Below are positions 34,129 through 45,994 of a stretch of DNA of 64,000 nucleotides, piece by piece. Position 1 is the first letter of the stretch. Each line of letters starts with the position of its first letter. Source of the DNA: Brachynemurus nebulosus (taxonomy: Eukaryota; Arthropoda; Insecta; Neuroptera; Myrmeleontidae); the NCBI GenBank assembly GCA_035578155.1, contig JAPWDM010000004.1, positions 53,429,762 to 53,493,761 on the forward strand. Reading direction: 5' to 3'. The notes beneath the pieces were generated by a model. The model saw only the letters and a list, made by a program, of their open reading frames with translations. It had not been told where the DNA came from and made no database searches. The position numbers and the translations under genes were made by a program.

Positions 34129-35590
34129 TTTTGCACTCAAGCAAACATTAACGTGTTTCGCGGCTAGCTGGTAAGACATATAACACATGACATGACTCAT
34201 GATTTTGACTGCATTTTTTTTAAAAAAAACTTGCAACCTTTTTTCTCAGAGCTCGAATTAAATATTTTAAAGGCTTTTTTTGTTAGATTTGTTATTTTCA
34301 AAAGTTGGTTCAACACGATCTATTGTCCACAGACTCAGATTTTAATGTTTAAATGTAAAATATGGTTGACCTAATGGCCAGACAGCCTTGTCATTTTAGA
34401 CATGTCTTATAAGCACAAAGGGTTAAGGAAATTCAGAGAATATGTAATTTGAAGGTGTCTTTCTCCTTATAAATTAGAAAAGACAGTTCTGGAAGCTACC
34501 GAAAAGCTTTTCATCACTCCTCCAATTCTCCCCTATATAGGTTGAAAACAGATTTATCGAGTATGTGTAGGGCAAGATCGGTGTGATTTTCCGTACTTTT
34601 CTGATCAACAATATATGGCTTTTAAATTCTCGATTGACGAATAGATATTGTTCTGATAGCTGTTAATTAAAAATTTTAATTAAACACCATATTATTCGTC
34701 AGTAGGAATTACTTAATTAAGTGTTGGGTACTTTTTTTAATTTAGCAAATATCAAAATATTTTATAACCATACGAATAAGTTTTAAAAGTGAAAAATGAT
34801 TAAAAGTATGAGATGACACTGATACTGCCTAAAAAAATTTTCCATTATATTTTTTGTCCTATGTTCAAAAATCTGTTTCCACCTTGTGCAGCTCATTTGC
34901 TTACTTTAATCCATCTTCTTGCTTTTGTATTTGCGCAATACAAAAACAAAATTATTCATAACATATTCAAAAAAAGACACTTAAAACCTATAATAAACTT
35001 CAATTAATAATATCTTTCCATATGAAGACGCTTGATTAAAATGTATTTAAATTCCAGTTCGATTAGATTAGTTTTAAATGCAGGCATTTATTCTGGTCTT
35101 CTTTTTCTTTTTACAAAGGTGAAAGGATATATTAAACATCTGATTACATTATTACATTATTTATTAATTAATATCATTCAATTATGTTTAATTTTGAACG
35201 ATTAGGTTGTCAATCTTTGGATTCTAATTAATGAGATTGTATCTTCAGATCATTTCTTTTTTTATATTTTTTAAATGACCGGTTCAGTGAGATAGAAGAA
35301 TGTCGTTAATCGTGTACCAATCAAAATAAACTTCGTTTCGTCATTTGTTATCGAAATAAAAAAAGGAAAAAATAAAAAAAACACGATCAAGATATGTTGT
35401 AACTACTTCAAAAGAAATTAAATAAAATTTCAGGTATTTTTTGAATGAAATTTTTAGTAGTTTTTAAAATATTTTCTGCGACCTAATTGTCAAATTTAAT
35501 ATAAAGGCCAAATTTTGATTCAAATATTCAAAATAGACAGTTTAACCAGACTTTCAAAAAATAGGACCTTAGCCATTTGTCTCATTTGTC
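34129..35590. other. A+T-rich, no gene seen
   Basis: No recognisable feature in either strand. Confidence 0.45.
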
Positions 35591-36130
35591 TGTGATATTA
35601 TCTAGTGGTTATTCCTCGACTAAGTGGTCGAGAAACGACATTTCATATTACAGAACCTAATAATATTTCAGATAATGACGGAAACAATTCCAGCCTACAA
35701 AAATTATATTTTAAATTAAAGAATTGCTTTCAAACATGTCTCTAATATTTAAAAAAGTCTCAATATTTGTCTGAATTATATGGTCGGCCAAGTGGTCAGA
35801 AAACGACCTTTCATATTACACGACCTAATACTATTCCAGATAATGGCGAAAATGATTCCGAGTTACAAAAAATATATTCAAAGTTAAAGAATTGCCTTTA
35901 AATATTTCTCTGATGCTTAAAAAAGTGTCGATATTTGTCTGAATTCTGAATTACATGGTTGGCCAAGTGGTCGGAAAACGACATTTCATATTACACAACC
36001 TAATGTTATTCCAATTAATGGCCGAAATGACTTAAGGCTACTAAGGGTTAAAGAATTGCTTTTAGATATTTCTCTAATGCTTAAAAATGTATCGATATTT
36101 GTCTGAATTACATATTTGTCTGAATTTTCA
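35591..36130. repeat. three tandem copies of a 169-176 bp repeat
   Basis: Each unit has an AAGTGGTC.GAAAACGAC segment (35621, 35790, 35966), TTTCATATTACA..ACCTAAT and TTAAAGAATTGC. It is followed by GTAGGCCCGGGCCTACCCGG and ends CGCCACTG at about 36183, the style of a hAT-like right end. Confidence 0.88.
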
Positions 36131-36183
36131 AAATTTTCGGGTAGGCCCGGGCCTACCCGGCCTACCCGCTAAAATCGCCACTG

Positions 36184-38448
36184 ACCTAGATTAGAAAGTA
36201 GAAAGTTACGACACGAATACGAACAATGTGTGCATTTGAAACTGTTCTATATATAGCCCTATAATTTACTCAATTTACTGAAATAAATATTTATTTGAAT
36301 CTATTCTGTTTGAAGACGGACCAAACAGAACACAGGTGTTCATCACATAAAACTGCTGACAGCATCATAAATGATAGCAGGAAATAAAAAAATACACCCT
36401 TGATTTAAATAATCAACACTTTGAATATTACGCAAGAGTGATCTATTTCTTTATATAGGTACTGTACAATCCCTGTCATTAAGTGAGGAACACTATAGGT
36501 CGTGTTTATAAATGTATTATTTAGGTATAAAATTTCCTCCAAAATATTTTGTTTTATCTTGCAGATACTTATTTAATTTTCGTTAGGTTTCGAATACAAC
36601 AGCTTCTAATTAATTGTGTTTGCTATGAAAAAAAGAGAAAGAATATTTTAAGAAATTTTAATTTCAAAGTTAGTATATTATCTTCCCATAAATCTATTGG
36701 GAACTGTCCAAAAGGAGGAGCTTCAAAAAAATGGCTGACAAAAAAATGCATTAACATTAGTTTCATATATAGTAACCAGTGCTATATTAAGAAAAAATGA
36801 TAAATATTAGAACTGTTTGTATTTAGGTTGACACAAGTCCAAAACAAAGAGATTTTGTTGAAGGAGGGAAAATTTTACATCTGTAAAAGTTAAAATGTGG
36901 TAAAAATATGAAAAAATGGATGAATGAGTTAATGAATATTACAATTTAGAGTATACAAACATTAAATTTAAATAGCAAATGTCATAAAATAACTGGAGAA
37001 TTGTAAATGAATGGAAAAATCAAATCAATTGTATGTATTTTCAGATTTACAAAATTCAGCTCCTAAATGACATTTCAACAAATGCACTTTAAGAATACTC
37101 TGATTTTTCAACACCAGATGTCATACCGCCATTCGACAGATCCCAATATTTTAAGTAAAATCTCTAATTTTTAAATTAGGTTTTCTAAATTATAATGGAT
37201 ATTATCACTTAAATTTTTCTCTTTAAAGAATAAATATTAACATGCTATGGTGGGAGAACTACCTATTAAAGCACAAAAACTCATTTCTTGACACTTTAGA
37301 CGTCACGAATAAATAACTTTGACATTAGGTTCTCCAACGAAATATTTCTCCTAAAAAACCGTGTTTCGGGCATCGAACGTGTCTGGCTAAAGAACTCATC
37401 CAAGATTTTGATTTGATCTTGTTTAGTCACCATATTTGTGCATACATTATTAATTCTGTTACTTCAGTAACGTATACATTGTATATAAACTCTAAACCCA
37501 TGTTCTCTCTATTGGATTCAGTGCTCAAAATTTTAATTGTAAGAGGTTTGACAATGAAAATGTAAGTTGTGCAGACCAACCTGGCTGATCGACTTGCTTC
37601 AACGAAGAAGCTAATTGTCATAAAGATGAATGCCTTATGGCAAGAATTTATGACTAGGAACTGTACATTCGCATTTTAGTAGATATGCATAACTTCAAAT
37701 AACCATAACAAAAGACTAAAGAGATCGGAGTTCATTATTTCGTACATACATATTTTTAACAATAACAAAACAAAATTGTCATGGACTTTGAATATTTGAA
37801 ATAAAAAAAAAAAAAAATAAAAAAACACAAAGAATTATAAAAATGACTTTTTTTGTTAAATAAATAATATACATGCATACTCTCTTTAGTGATATGATAA
37901 TATGCAGTAGATACAGCGAGTACGACGACTATGTACATATGTATAATTATTAAAGATACGGTTGGTTTAACATAGTGCGTCCGAGGCGCCAACTAGACCA
38001 TTTCCGGTTCCTGTATGTTTACAAACCATTTGCAAACAACAACAAAAAAAACTAAACCAACAACTGCTTACCACACACATGTTATATATGTGTACATTTG
38101 TGGATCCTTAATTTCAATCAGAGCGCAACTGCAATTGTCTTTTAAAAAAAAAAAATAAATTATACAGTCAATAATTTATGTAAAAAATATACATTCGATA
38201 AGAATTTTATTATTTCGTTATCAAACAAAAGTAGTAAAAATAATGTTTAATTTTTCTTTGCTTTTAATAATTTTTGACTATTTTCGGTTACATTATTTAC
38301 AATTCCTGTGTCATGTATAATAATACAAACTTTGTATATGTTATGGCTAATATTGATATTGAGAAAGGATAGTCGGCTAAACTTACCTTGACCCTTGACT
38401 GACGACTGAAGAAGCTTTTTCAAATAACCTTGTAACCTAGTATTCCGA
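36184..38448. other. A+T-rich, with fragments only
   Basis: 36304-36340 contains CTGTTTGAAGACGGACCAA, a truncated relative of the hammerhead-like motif at 14494. 37360-37400 has a diverged copy of the GACGTGTCTGGCTAA segment of the rolling-circle element. No gene. Confidence 0.45.
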
Positions 38449-38456
38449 AAGCCATC

Positions 38457-39016
38457 CAGGGGCGGATCGAGCCTTCAGCTCAGGGGGGGTCAAATTTTTA
38501 TGACTTAACACTTTAGTCCTTATTGTAAATACCTATAACAAAGGGTGTCCAAATCAGCACAGAATTTTTTTTATGTGAAACTTATAGGTAAATTCTATAT
38601 TACAAATCAGGGGCGAATCCAGCCATTAAGTTAGGGGGAGAGGGAGTCAAACTTTGTTCGCTATTTCAAATTTAACAAAAAGTGCTCAAAACTGCCTGAA
38701 TTTCGAATTTCTTTTTTGTTAAGTTAAAGATTGTTAAATACATGTGCAGCATCTATACTGGTTATTTGATAAATGGTCATTTTAAAAAAATATGTTATTC
38801 TCTCCTATTTTCAAAAGCTAGATCAGTGGTTCCCAAACTTCTTGGTGTCGTCGATCCCTATCCCTTGCCATGGATTTCGATTTTAGATACCCCCTGTACA
38901 AATTTATAATTTCAGCAACAACTTCGAAAATATATATTCGTAAGAATATGTAGCAAATACTTTCAGCTCAGGAGGGGGGTCATGACCCCTATGACCCCCC
39001 TCTGGATCCGCCACTG
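38457..39016. mobile_element. hAT-like MITE with 8-bp target duplication
   Basis: Left end CAGGGGCGGATC, right end GGATCCGCCACTG. Flanking octamers AAGCCATC (38449-38456) and AAACCATC (39017-39024) differ at one base. A second hAT-type end, CAGTGGTTCCCAAACTT, lies inside at about 38826, suggesting nesting. Confidence 0.82.
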
Positions 39017-39159
39017 AAACCATCATAAGTCAACGACAACTACGTATCAGAAATGTACTAAGTCGGGATTTCAGAATTTAGTAGCTAGAGTTTTTCACAA
39101 TTCTGAGGATAAAATATTTCTTGCTTTTATTCAATATTAAAGTTAGCCTTCAAAGCTAT

Positions 39160-39684
39160 GTGAAGTTGGCACCCAATTTTGCGAATTTTTCGATTTAAGC
39201 CTACGTATTCGTTTTGTCCATTATTGTCCAACAAAAATTTTCAATTGTCCACTTTTTGTTTCGGAATGGCTGTCCAAAAACAATTTTTGCAAATTTTTGC
39301 CACTGGCACCCACAAATTGCAGAAAAAATTTCTAAACCACCTAGATCGTTTGTCCTTCGTTTGTCCATGTTTGTCCAGCAGTTAGTTTCGTTTGTTCACC
39401 CACTGGTTAATTATAATTAATTATTAAAATTTCCAGAAAGTGTGAAGTTGGCACCCTTTTTTGGAATTTTTTTAATATTTTTTACTGCATTCGTTTGTCC
39501 ATCAATAGTACAAGATTGTTCGCCCCCGAATTTCGTTTGTCCACACACCATTTTAAATTCGCAAATGAAAAACATTTTGCATTGAACAAAGAGTGGACAA
39601 TCGAAAATTTTTGTCGGACAATAATGGACAAACGAATGCGTAGACTTAAATCGAAAAATTCGCAAAAGTGGGTGCCAACTTCAC
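39160..39684. mobile_element. 525-bp MITE with TIRs of about 100 bp
   Basis: GTGAAGTTGGCACCC begins each end in inverse orientation. The TIRs stay about 90% alike through TTTTGCGAATTTTTCGATTT and GTCCATTATTGTCC. A third GTGAAGTTGGCACCC lies internally at about 39441. Confidence 0.9.
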
Positions 39685-40179
39685 CTAGCTAGCCTTTAAT
39701 TTGTTAATAATATGATTATCTAATAATATGATTACTGTTTATTAAATTGCGTAAGATTCGACACTGACTATTACAAAGTGGCGAAATGCAGGTAAATCAT
39801 TTAACATGATGACAGAAATGACGAATTCATTAGGATTTTGTTGTTAGATGATGAAGTCATAGGGATTTCGTTATTAAAACTACGAAATCCTAAAAAGATG
39901 GTAGTGATACAGTTGTCAAATCTGGAAAGTAATAAAAACGATGATTTGACATCTAAACATTAGTAGTAGAAATATGACAGTTTGGGGCCCTCCATCCCTC
40001 CATCCGATTTTTTTGAGCGACCTCGGATGGAGGTAACCTACCGGGGCGGTTCTAGAAACCTCCGGCGGTGGGTGGAGCAATATTTGGTCTCAAACCTAAC
40101 GACATCTAGCGAAATTTTGCCTAACTTAACCTAATCTAACCTAATAAATTTTTTTCTAACCCAACTGAACCTAAGAATT

Positions 40180-40460
40180 CAAAATTTCCCTAACAGATGG
40201 CACAGCCAACTTCGAGCTCTGTAAATTTAATACTAGATGTCGCTGCTAGTCTGAATACTAGCGATCCCTGTGCGCAAGTTTGAAAAATTGTCAACAGATG
40301 GCGCAGCCACCTTCGAGCCCTGTAAATTCACCACTAGATGTCGCTGTTAGTCTGAATACTAGCGATCCCTGTGCGTAAGTTTGATAAATTGTCAACACAT
40401 GGCACCGAAAATCCTTTTTGATAGTTGAAAGATGGCGTTGCTAGTCTGAGACACCGGGAA
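40180..40460. repeat. 102-bp repeat, two units plus partial, upstream of the small gene
   Basis: Units contain ACAGATGGCGCAGCCA, CTAGATGTCGCTG, and TACTAGCGATCCCTGTGCG. One related unit precedes the C2H2 gene at 61910-62025, which also shares the AAAATCCTTTTTGATAGTTG and AGATGGCGTTGCTAGTCT segments. Confidence 0.85.
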
Positions 40461-40532
40461 CTCTGTACCTTGATTCATAATTTTATGATATTTTTATCTG
40501 AAAACAGGTTTAAGCTTGTATAAATTATCAGC

Positions 40533-40566
40533 TGACGTCATCATGCTATTTTTCTACTATAAAATA
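40533..40566 (+). promoter_or_regulatory. CRE-type palindrome and TATA box
   Basis: TGACGTCA at 40533-40540, a perfect CRE/ATF site, lies 17 bases before TATAAAATA at 40558-40566. A start of transcription is expected near 40588-40600, about 115-125 bases before the ATG of the downstream small gene. Confidence 0.5.
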
Positions 40567-40712
40567 CCGTAGTATAACCTTTCAATTACAATTTTATTCG
40601 AAACTTTAGTGAAACATTACATCTTATTGTTGTAAAACAATTTTTTCAATTGTTGTGTTAAGAGTTAATTACTGCTGATGCTTCATCTGGAAACAGAAAC
40701 TTAATTCAAAAA

Positions 40713-41054
40713 ATGGCGGGAAATTTTATTGACGAATTGAACCATCTTGGCGCTGTTAAACGATGGATTAAACTTTCTGATATGGAGATTGGAAATATAT
40801 ATAAAATAATGGAAGCAAGGCAACTACAATCAAAATTCGATTCATCGAAAATGAAGACAATTTTGGAATTAGAAATTGGATACATTTCGTTACCGGCGAG
40901 GTTCGACAATTTAAATGAGCAGATGCTGGCGTGCCTTCAGAACAATCCACAACTGGGTATCATAAATAATGGGCCAATCGGACTAACTCATAAATTGCAA
41001 TTCAAAACATTGGATCTTCTTGAAATCGCAATTCAAAACGTTGGATCTTCTTGA
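40713..41054 (+). CDS. 113-aa protein of unknown function, C2H2-module partner
   Basis: I do not recognise this protein. The ATG at 40713 sits in AAAAATGGC, a good context. The sequence starts MAGNFIDELNHLGAVKRWIK and continues LSDMEIGNIYKIMEARQLQS, ILELEIGYISLPARFDNLN and NNGPIGLTHKLQFK. The alternation of short beta-like strands resembles a small beta-barrel such as an OB fold, but that is a guess. A 31-bp direct duplication at about 41000-41060 (CGCAATTCAAAACGTTGG) has replaced the original C-terminus with IQNVGSS. A second, 5'-truncated copy of the same 3' end, with the same duplication, lies inverted at 45118-45325. A TATA box and CRE precede it. The open frame is intact. The family looks mobile or virus-like rather than a host gene because it is repeated and travels with the C2H2 gene. 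Confidence 0.6.
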   Translation: MAGNFIDELNHLGAVKRWIKLSDMEIGNIYKIMEARQLQSKFDSSKMKTILELEIGYISLPARFDNLNEQMLACLQNNPQLGIINNGPIGLTHKLQFKTLDLLEIAIQNVGSS

Positions 41055-41099
41055 AATTTGTAAATTTAAAAAATTGCCATATTTTTGTAAGAAATCTTA

Positions 41100-42612
41100 T
41101 TATTGTTTACATGTTTAATAGTGATTATTGTACCTATTTTTTTCAAACTATACTTAATATAAAAATTTTTTAAAAAGAAAAATCGATCTTTTTATTTACA
41201 TCCATCCCTAAAAAATAAATCAAACTAATTTTTTAATATCATACCCTAAACTTGATTCGAATATAAAAATTCACATAAATTTATGTATAACTATTTGATA
41301 TTATTAGCATTGTGTAATTTAAATATATGACTATGAGTAAAAATGTTAGTTTTTATTCATATGCCGATTTTTGCTAGCAAAAAGTAATAAGTTTGAAATT
41401 AATATCAAATTTTATAAAAAAATTTTTCATTTACAATTACGGCACACCATATATATTCTCATAATTTTACAAAAATGTATCACTCTGTATATTTTTTATT
41501 TTTAATTTGTATATGATAATATTCAATGCTACATATTCTCTGATGAAATTTAATATGTATTACAATTATATTATGTAATCAGCTAAAATCGCTGTTACTT
41601 ATAAATATATTTATGTTTTCTTAATAAAAAAAAATATTAATAATTTTTAAAGATAATATTGGTGATCTGTTTTAAATACACATTATTTGCTTGTTGGATA
41701 TGATATATGATTTAGTACGATTTTATTCGATGTCTTATGACGTTAATGACTGTTAAAAATTTAAATTAGACACATTTATATTGTACGAAAAGTAAAAAAA
41801 ATCGATAGTTTTAACACTCGTTACCGATCACATGGTATCGCATGATATGACTACTTTACTATATGATCAGTTACGCAATATCGCGTGATGAATATAAGCG
41901 CCTTCTCATTTAACGTAAAATGTTTGGCCATCGGTAAAACTAGCATAATTTTTATAAACTGAGCAATCAAATTGATATGAAAATGAAAATTGTGGTTTTC
42001 TAGGAAGTTATTTTAAGAAACATTTCTATAGATATAAAAAAAATGTTGCGTTAATCCTTGTAGTTCTAAGTAAAAACATTCAAGCAGTTTAAAACATTTT
42101 TAACAAAAAATTGAAAAAATACATGCTAAAATTTTAATAATGAAATAGAGATACATACTTCCATAAATTTGTGAAATGTACGATCTATGCAGTACTCTGT
42201 TAAAAATAAAAGTCTCTACGTCGTTAAAAATCATATTTTTTACGATATGAATAAATTTTTGAAATCTTATTCTTAAAACTTAATATGTAATGATCTTAAA
42301 GTAGTTTTTTAAAACAATAATTTCATTATCTTAAAGTAGTTTTGAAACATTAATTTCTCATTATAGATATTTCTTAGTCTTAACTAATTGTACAATGTTC
42401 CCTATATTTTAAGAAAATTTCCTTTTAATATTTTATATTTATTTAAACAATGTATCTGTTTCTGCTAAATTTATTAAAAAATTGATTGAATATACACATA
42501 CCTATGGCATTAGTTTTGTAAACGGCTGTAATAACATTCAAATTTAGTTTAAATACGAAATCTGTTATCAATGCTGAATAAACGTTTACTACAGTTTAAT
42601 GTTAGGTTACTG
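41100..42612. other. A+T-rich, no gene seen
   Basis: The first 60 bases are the 3' tail of the small gene (shared with 45118-45170). The rest shows nothing recognisable. Confidence 0.5.
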
Positions 42613-42696
42613 TATAATAACATACAGTACATATTGAAGTGTAAACGTTGTACAATTCATATTGTTACACTTCAATATGTACTGTACATTATTATA
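42613..42696 (+). repeat. 84-nt hairpin with a 31-bp stem
   Basis: Arms 42613-42643 and 42666-42696 pair at 29 of 31 positions around a 22-base loop. The stem core is CAGTACATATTGAAGTGTA. Size and shape fit a microRNA precursor on either strand, but a tiny MITE is equally possible. Confidence 0.9.
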
Positions 42697-42699
42697 AAT

Positions 42700-43412
42700 T
42701 TTATTCTATGTTTAACTATTAAAAAACGACAAATGCTTTCTTTGTACTTTAAACTGGATGTTTTTTTTTCGTCAGTACACTTGGAAATTAAAAGAGCCAT
42801 ATTAAAATTTTATCAATCCTGAAAAAAGAAAATAATTAAATTTACACTAGCACACATAAAATTTTGAAAGTTAATGTAAACTAAAATCAAAAACTATTCT
42901 TCTTACAAATACGTATTGTTAATATTTAAATATTTCTATGCAGCGAATTGAAAATAATGCGTTAATGCAAAAAAAAAACCAAACATTATCTTATGTAAGT
43001 TAATACTTTAAGAATAAATATGTCTACAGGGTGAAAAGTAAATAAATCTCATTCTTTTTTAAGAGCTACTCAAAGCCCCCCTGTAAACACCAAAACCATA
43101 GGAATATTTTTTCGAAATTAAGTTGTATTCAATTAATTAACCCTTTCTTGCTCAGCAGTTTTCGATTATTATTGTTCGACGATACTTTAAATTAAGAAAT
43201 CATTAATCATTTGGGTAAATACTTATTGGTAAGAATTACATAGTTTACACATATGTTGTATTGAACCAGAATGTCAATTGGACAATGCAATTTAATTGCC
43301 TTTATTCAGAGGCACGTAAGAACATTACATATATTGGGCAATTTTGAAAAATGGATGAAAGCGGCACACTAAATATACATGTAATATTTTAATAAAAATA
43401 TTGAACTTATGT
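42700..43412. other. A+T-rich, with one interspersed-repeat fragment
   Basis: 43030-43110 (CAGGGTGAAAAGTAAATAAA, then CCCCTGTAAACACCAAAACC) belongs to the same repeat family as 59262-59480. No gene. Confidence 0.5.
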
Positions 43413-43597
43413 ATGAAAATGATGAATGGAGAGGGGTTTATTACATCATCCAAACAATACAGATATGTAATTCGAGGTACCTTGGTTCGAATCTCAGCTT
43501 GATAATTTTTCAATCATTGTGTGGTTATATGCCGTTTTAAATATATCTGTATTGTTCGGATGAGGTAATTAAACCCTTTTCCATTCGTCATTTTCAT
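43413..43597. mobile_element. 185-bp inverted-repeat element with a tRNA-like B box
   Basis: Arms of about 54 bp begin ATGAAAATGATGAATGG and end CAATACAGATAT, paired with a close inverse at 43543-43597. Inside, GGTTCGAATCTC at 43484-43495 matches the RNA polymerase III B-box consensus (GGTTCGANTCC). No A box is obvious. Confidence 0.7.
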
Positions 43598-43946
43598 ATT
43601 AAAATTTCTTAAACACATTTTGTGTGTTACATATTTTAACCAATGCTAGCTAACAATATTCATCGCAGTGTGTACCCAAAATGTAAGAATTTACAAAACA
43701 CATTTAAGTAACACCATTTTGATTAGTTCAAAAAAATACACCTTACATAGTTCGTTGTAAGAATAATCACTTCGATTATTTTTTTAAAAATATTACTAAA
43801 ATTGTCTAAGAACAGTTGTATGTAAGAAATAATAACACTCACATAATTTTAAAATATTTTATTAAATAATTAATTTTGATATACAGCTGTTGGAAAAGTT
43901 AAACTATTGTTTTAGTTTACAATGATTTTTAACAACTTATTAAATG

Positions 43947-45115
43947 TTAAGAGTTTATTTTAACACCTTCTATAGGGTCGTAAGTATAACCCTTTACCCG
44001 CAATTTTTGATCACCATCGTCGACGACTCTATTCTCGTCATCATCAGATTCTCCTTCGCTCGCAGTATCTTCGTTGTCGCTAGCAGATGTTTTTTCATCG
44101 CTGTCTTCGTCATCATTTGATACATACTTTAGCACTGGCTTAATAATATCATGCTTTTCGAATTTCCTAGTTATTGACATAATTCGCCTCCCAATGTCAC
44201 TCTCCTTTAAATTATTAAAATGGCTTCGTTTTTTCTCATTTTCGGTATAATCCGGAAAGCTGGTATTTACGATATGATGCCTTTACTTTAAATTGCACAT
44301 AGTATTAACCATTTCTTCTACAATTTGCGTCTGAGTCGCTAAGCTTCTTAGTTCATATACTAAATGGTTCAAGACATCAAAATATTCTTCTTCATCGACA
44401 GGTTTCGAATGACCATTATGAAGATTAGCGTTTTCATCATCATAATATTTGAGACGTTTAACTTCTCCATTTATTGAATTAGATGTTGAAGGTTGTTCCT
44501 TTTCTTCTGAATTTTTATCTTCTTGTGCTTCATCCTTTGCGCATGCGTTCTGAAGCTTTGATCATTAATATGTCTAAAGCAGTTTACAAGAGGCCAGTCA
44601 TTTTAGGAGTAAAATTTGTTTCTTTGTAATTGTCAGTCGATTGTAAATCTTTTTGTTCGGTAGATCGATTGTCTTCGTCATTCATAGATTGTAGAATATT
44701 ATGTGAGTTTTTTAAAAAATTGAATTTACTTTTGATTGCTTCTGCTGCAACCATCATACTTTCATTAAAAGTATTCAAGTTTCTTTTAGATCGATCTGCG
44801 TCATCTTCGTGTTGATTTTGAAATACTGGTGCTTTATCTTCCTTTTCTTCAATGTCATTTCTTGCTTCAAAGCTGTAGTCGGTTTCACCATCATCATCTT
44901 CATCATTAGATTTTGACGATTCACTTTGTATTGAAAGTCTCCTCTTCTCCGCGCTGTTTACGCGTGTCCCATTATTTACTGACTGATTCGTGGAATTTTC
45001 AAATTGACTTATTCCATTTTCGTCATTTTTATCATTCTCAGACGAATTATCTTGAGTTCTTAAATGACGCGAGAGATTAAACTCCCGCGAAAATTTCATA
45101 CCACAAAATTCACAA
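43947..45115 (-). pseudogene. C2H2-finger / acidic-tail protein, copy B (broken)
   Basis: The minus strand reads CEFCGMKFSREFNLSRHLR, a C2H2 finger whose second His is lost (copy C has a His there). A Ser/Asn/Asp/Glu-rich region follows, then FTPKMTGLL and a stop at 44584-44586 where copy C has Gln. Further lesions relative to copy C are a 2-base loss near 44560 and a stop near 44293. The C-terminal part reopens at 44180 as SITRKFEKHDIIKPVLKY, followed by an acidic tail DEDSDEKTSASDNED, and ends at 43947. AATAAA-type signals follow at about 43860. The 5' end is fused to the 3' tail of the small gene of 40713. Finger plus acidic tail suggests a nuclear DNA-binding or regulatory protein; function unknown. 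Confidence 0.8.
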
Positions 45116-45117
45116 TT

Positions 45118-45325
45118 TTTATTAAGTATAGTTTAAAAAAATAGGTACAATAATCACTTTTAAACATGTAAACAATAATACGATTTCTTACAAAAATATA
45201 GCAATTTTTTAAATTTATAAATTTCAAGAAGATCCAACGTTTTGAATTGCGATTTCAAGATGATCCAATGTTTTGAATTGCAATTTATGGGTTAGTCCAA
45301 TTGGCCCATTATAAATATTCATAAC
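45118..45325 (-). pseudogene. 3' end of the 113-aa gene, truncated copy
   Basis: On the minus strand this matches 40960-41150: NGPIGLTHKLQF-coding sequence, the same 31-bp duplication, and the A+T-rich 3' tail up to ACTTAAT. It then joins directly, within a few bases, to the C2H2 finger codons of copy B. Upstream of about 45325 similarity is lost, so the first two thirds of the gene are missing. Confidence 0.85.
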
Positions 45326-45990
45326 AACTAATACGAATCTTTGTAGTGACAATTGACAACTATATTTGTAAATAAAAAATTAAGTGTCAATATTTCACTG
45401 GCATGAATGTTTTTTTTTGAATTTTCTATTAAAAAAATTGAGGAAAATAGTTTGCTAAACTATCATATTAGTGAGTAAAATGAAACTGATGAAGCATTTT
45501 AATTTTGGCCACAAATTTATTCTCGTAAAATGAAAGGAAGATTATGAAAACCACAGAAAATTTTAATGATTGTACGACCTTTTGAAATGTCAATAAAATA
45601 AGAAAATTAATGCCAACAATAATAATGATAATGTGCAAACTATTGAAAATTTTAATATTAATCGATTTATTTTCCTAATTGTTCAAATTGTACTTTTAAT
45701 TTCAATATAAATAAATAAATACAATCATTTTTGAGCTAATTTCACTTACCATACTCCTATTCACTTACCACGCATCTATTTCACTTACCGCACTGTTATT
45801 TTTTGGTTTCCATGGATATAAACAAACGTTCGGGAAATGTGACTTACCAGCATTGTCAACAGCATCGGTAAATGCATGAAAATACACAATCGTGCAAAAA
45901 ATAAATTACAGTTTCTCTTCAAAATTCCATATGACTTTTGAATCATACAGATTTTAGCAAACATAAATGTAATTTGTACTAATTAAATCT
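45326..45990. other. A+T-rich, with a short tandem motif
   Basis: At 45741-45795 TTCACTTACC occurs three times at 20-bp spacing, with a fourth CTTACC at 45843. On the minus strand each reads GGTAAGTGAA, a consensus splice donor. No gene. Confidence 0.6.
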
Positions 45991-45994
45991 AAGA

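Noticed and set aside
38405..38435. CTGAAGA as another hammerhead core
   Set aside because: No GAAA at a suitable distance and no stems; the CTGAAGA at 46076 is likewise part of a coding-like frame without a proper stem II.
40085..40180. CCTAACTTAACCTAATCTAACCTAAT as interstitial TTAGG telomere repeats
   Set aside because: Too irregular and short; no run of perfect CCTAA units.
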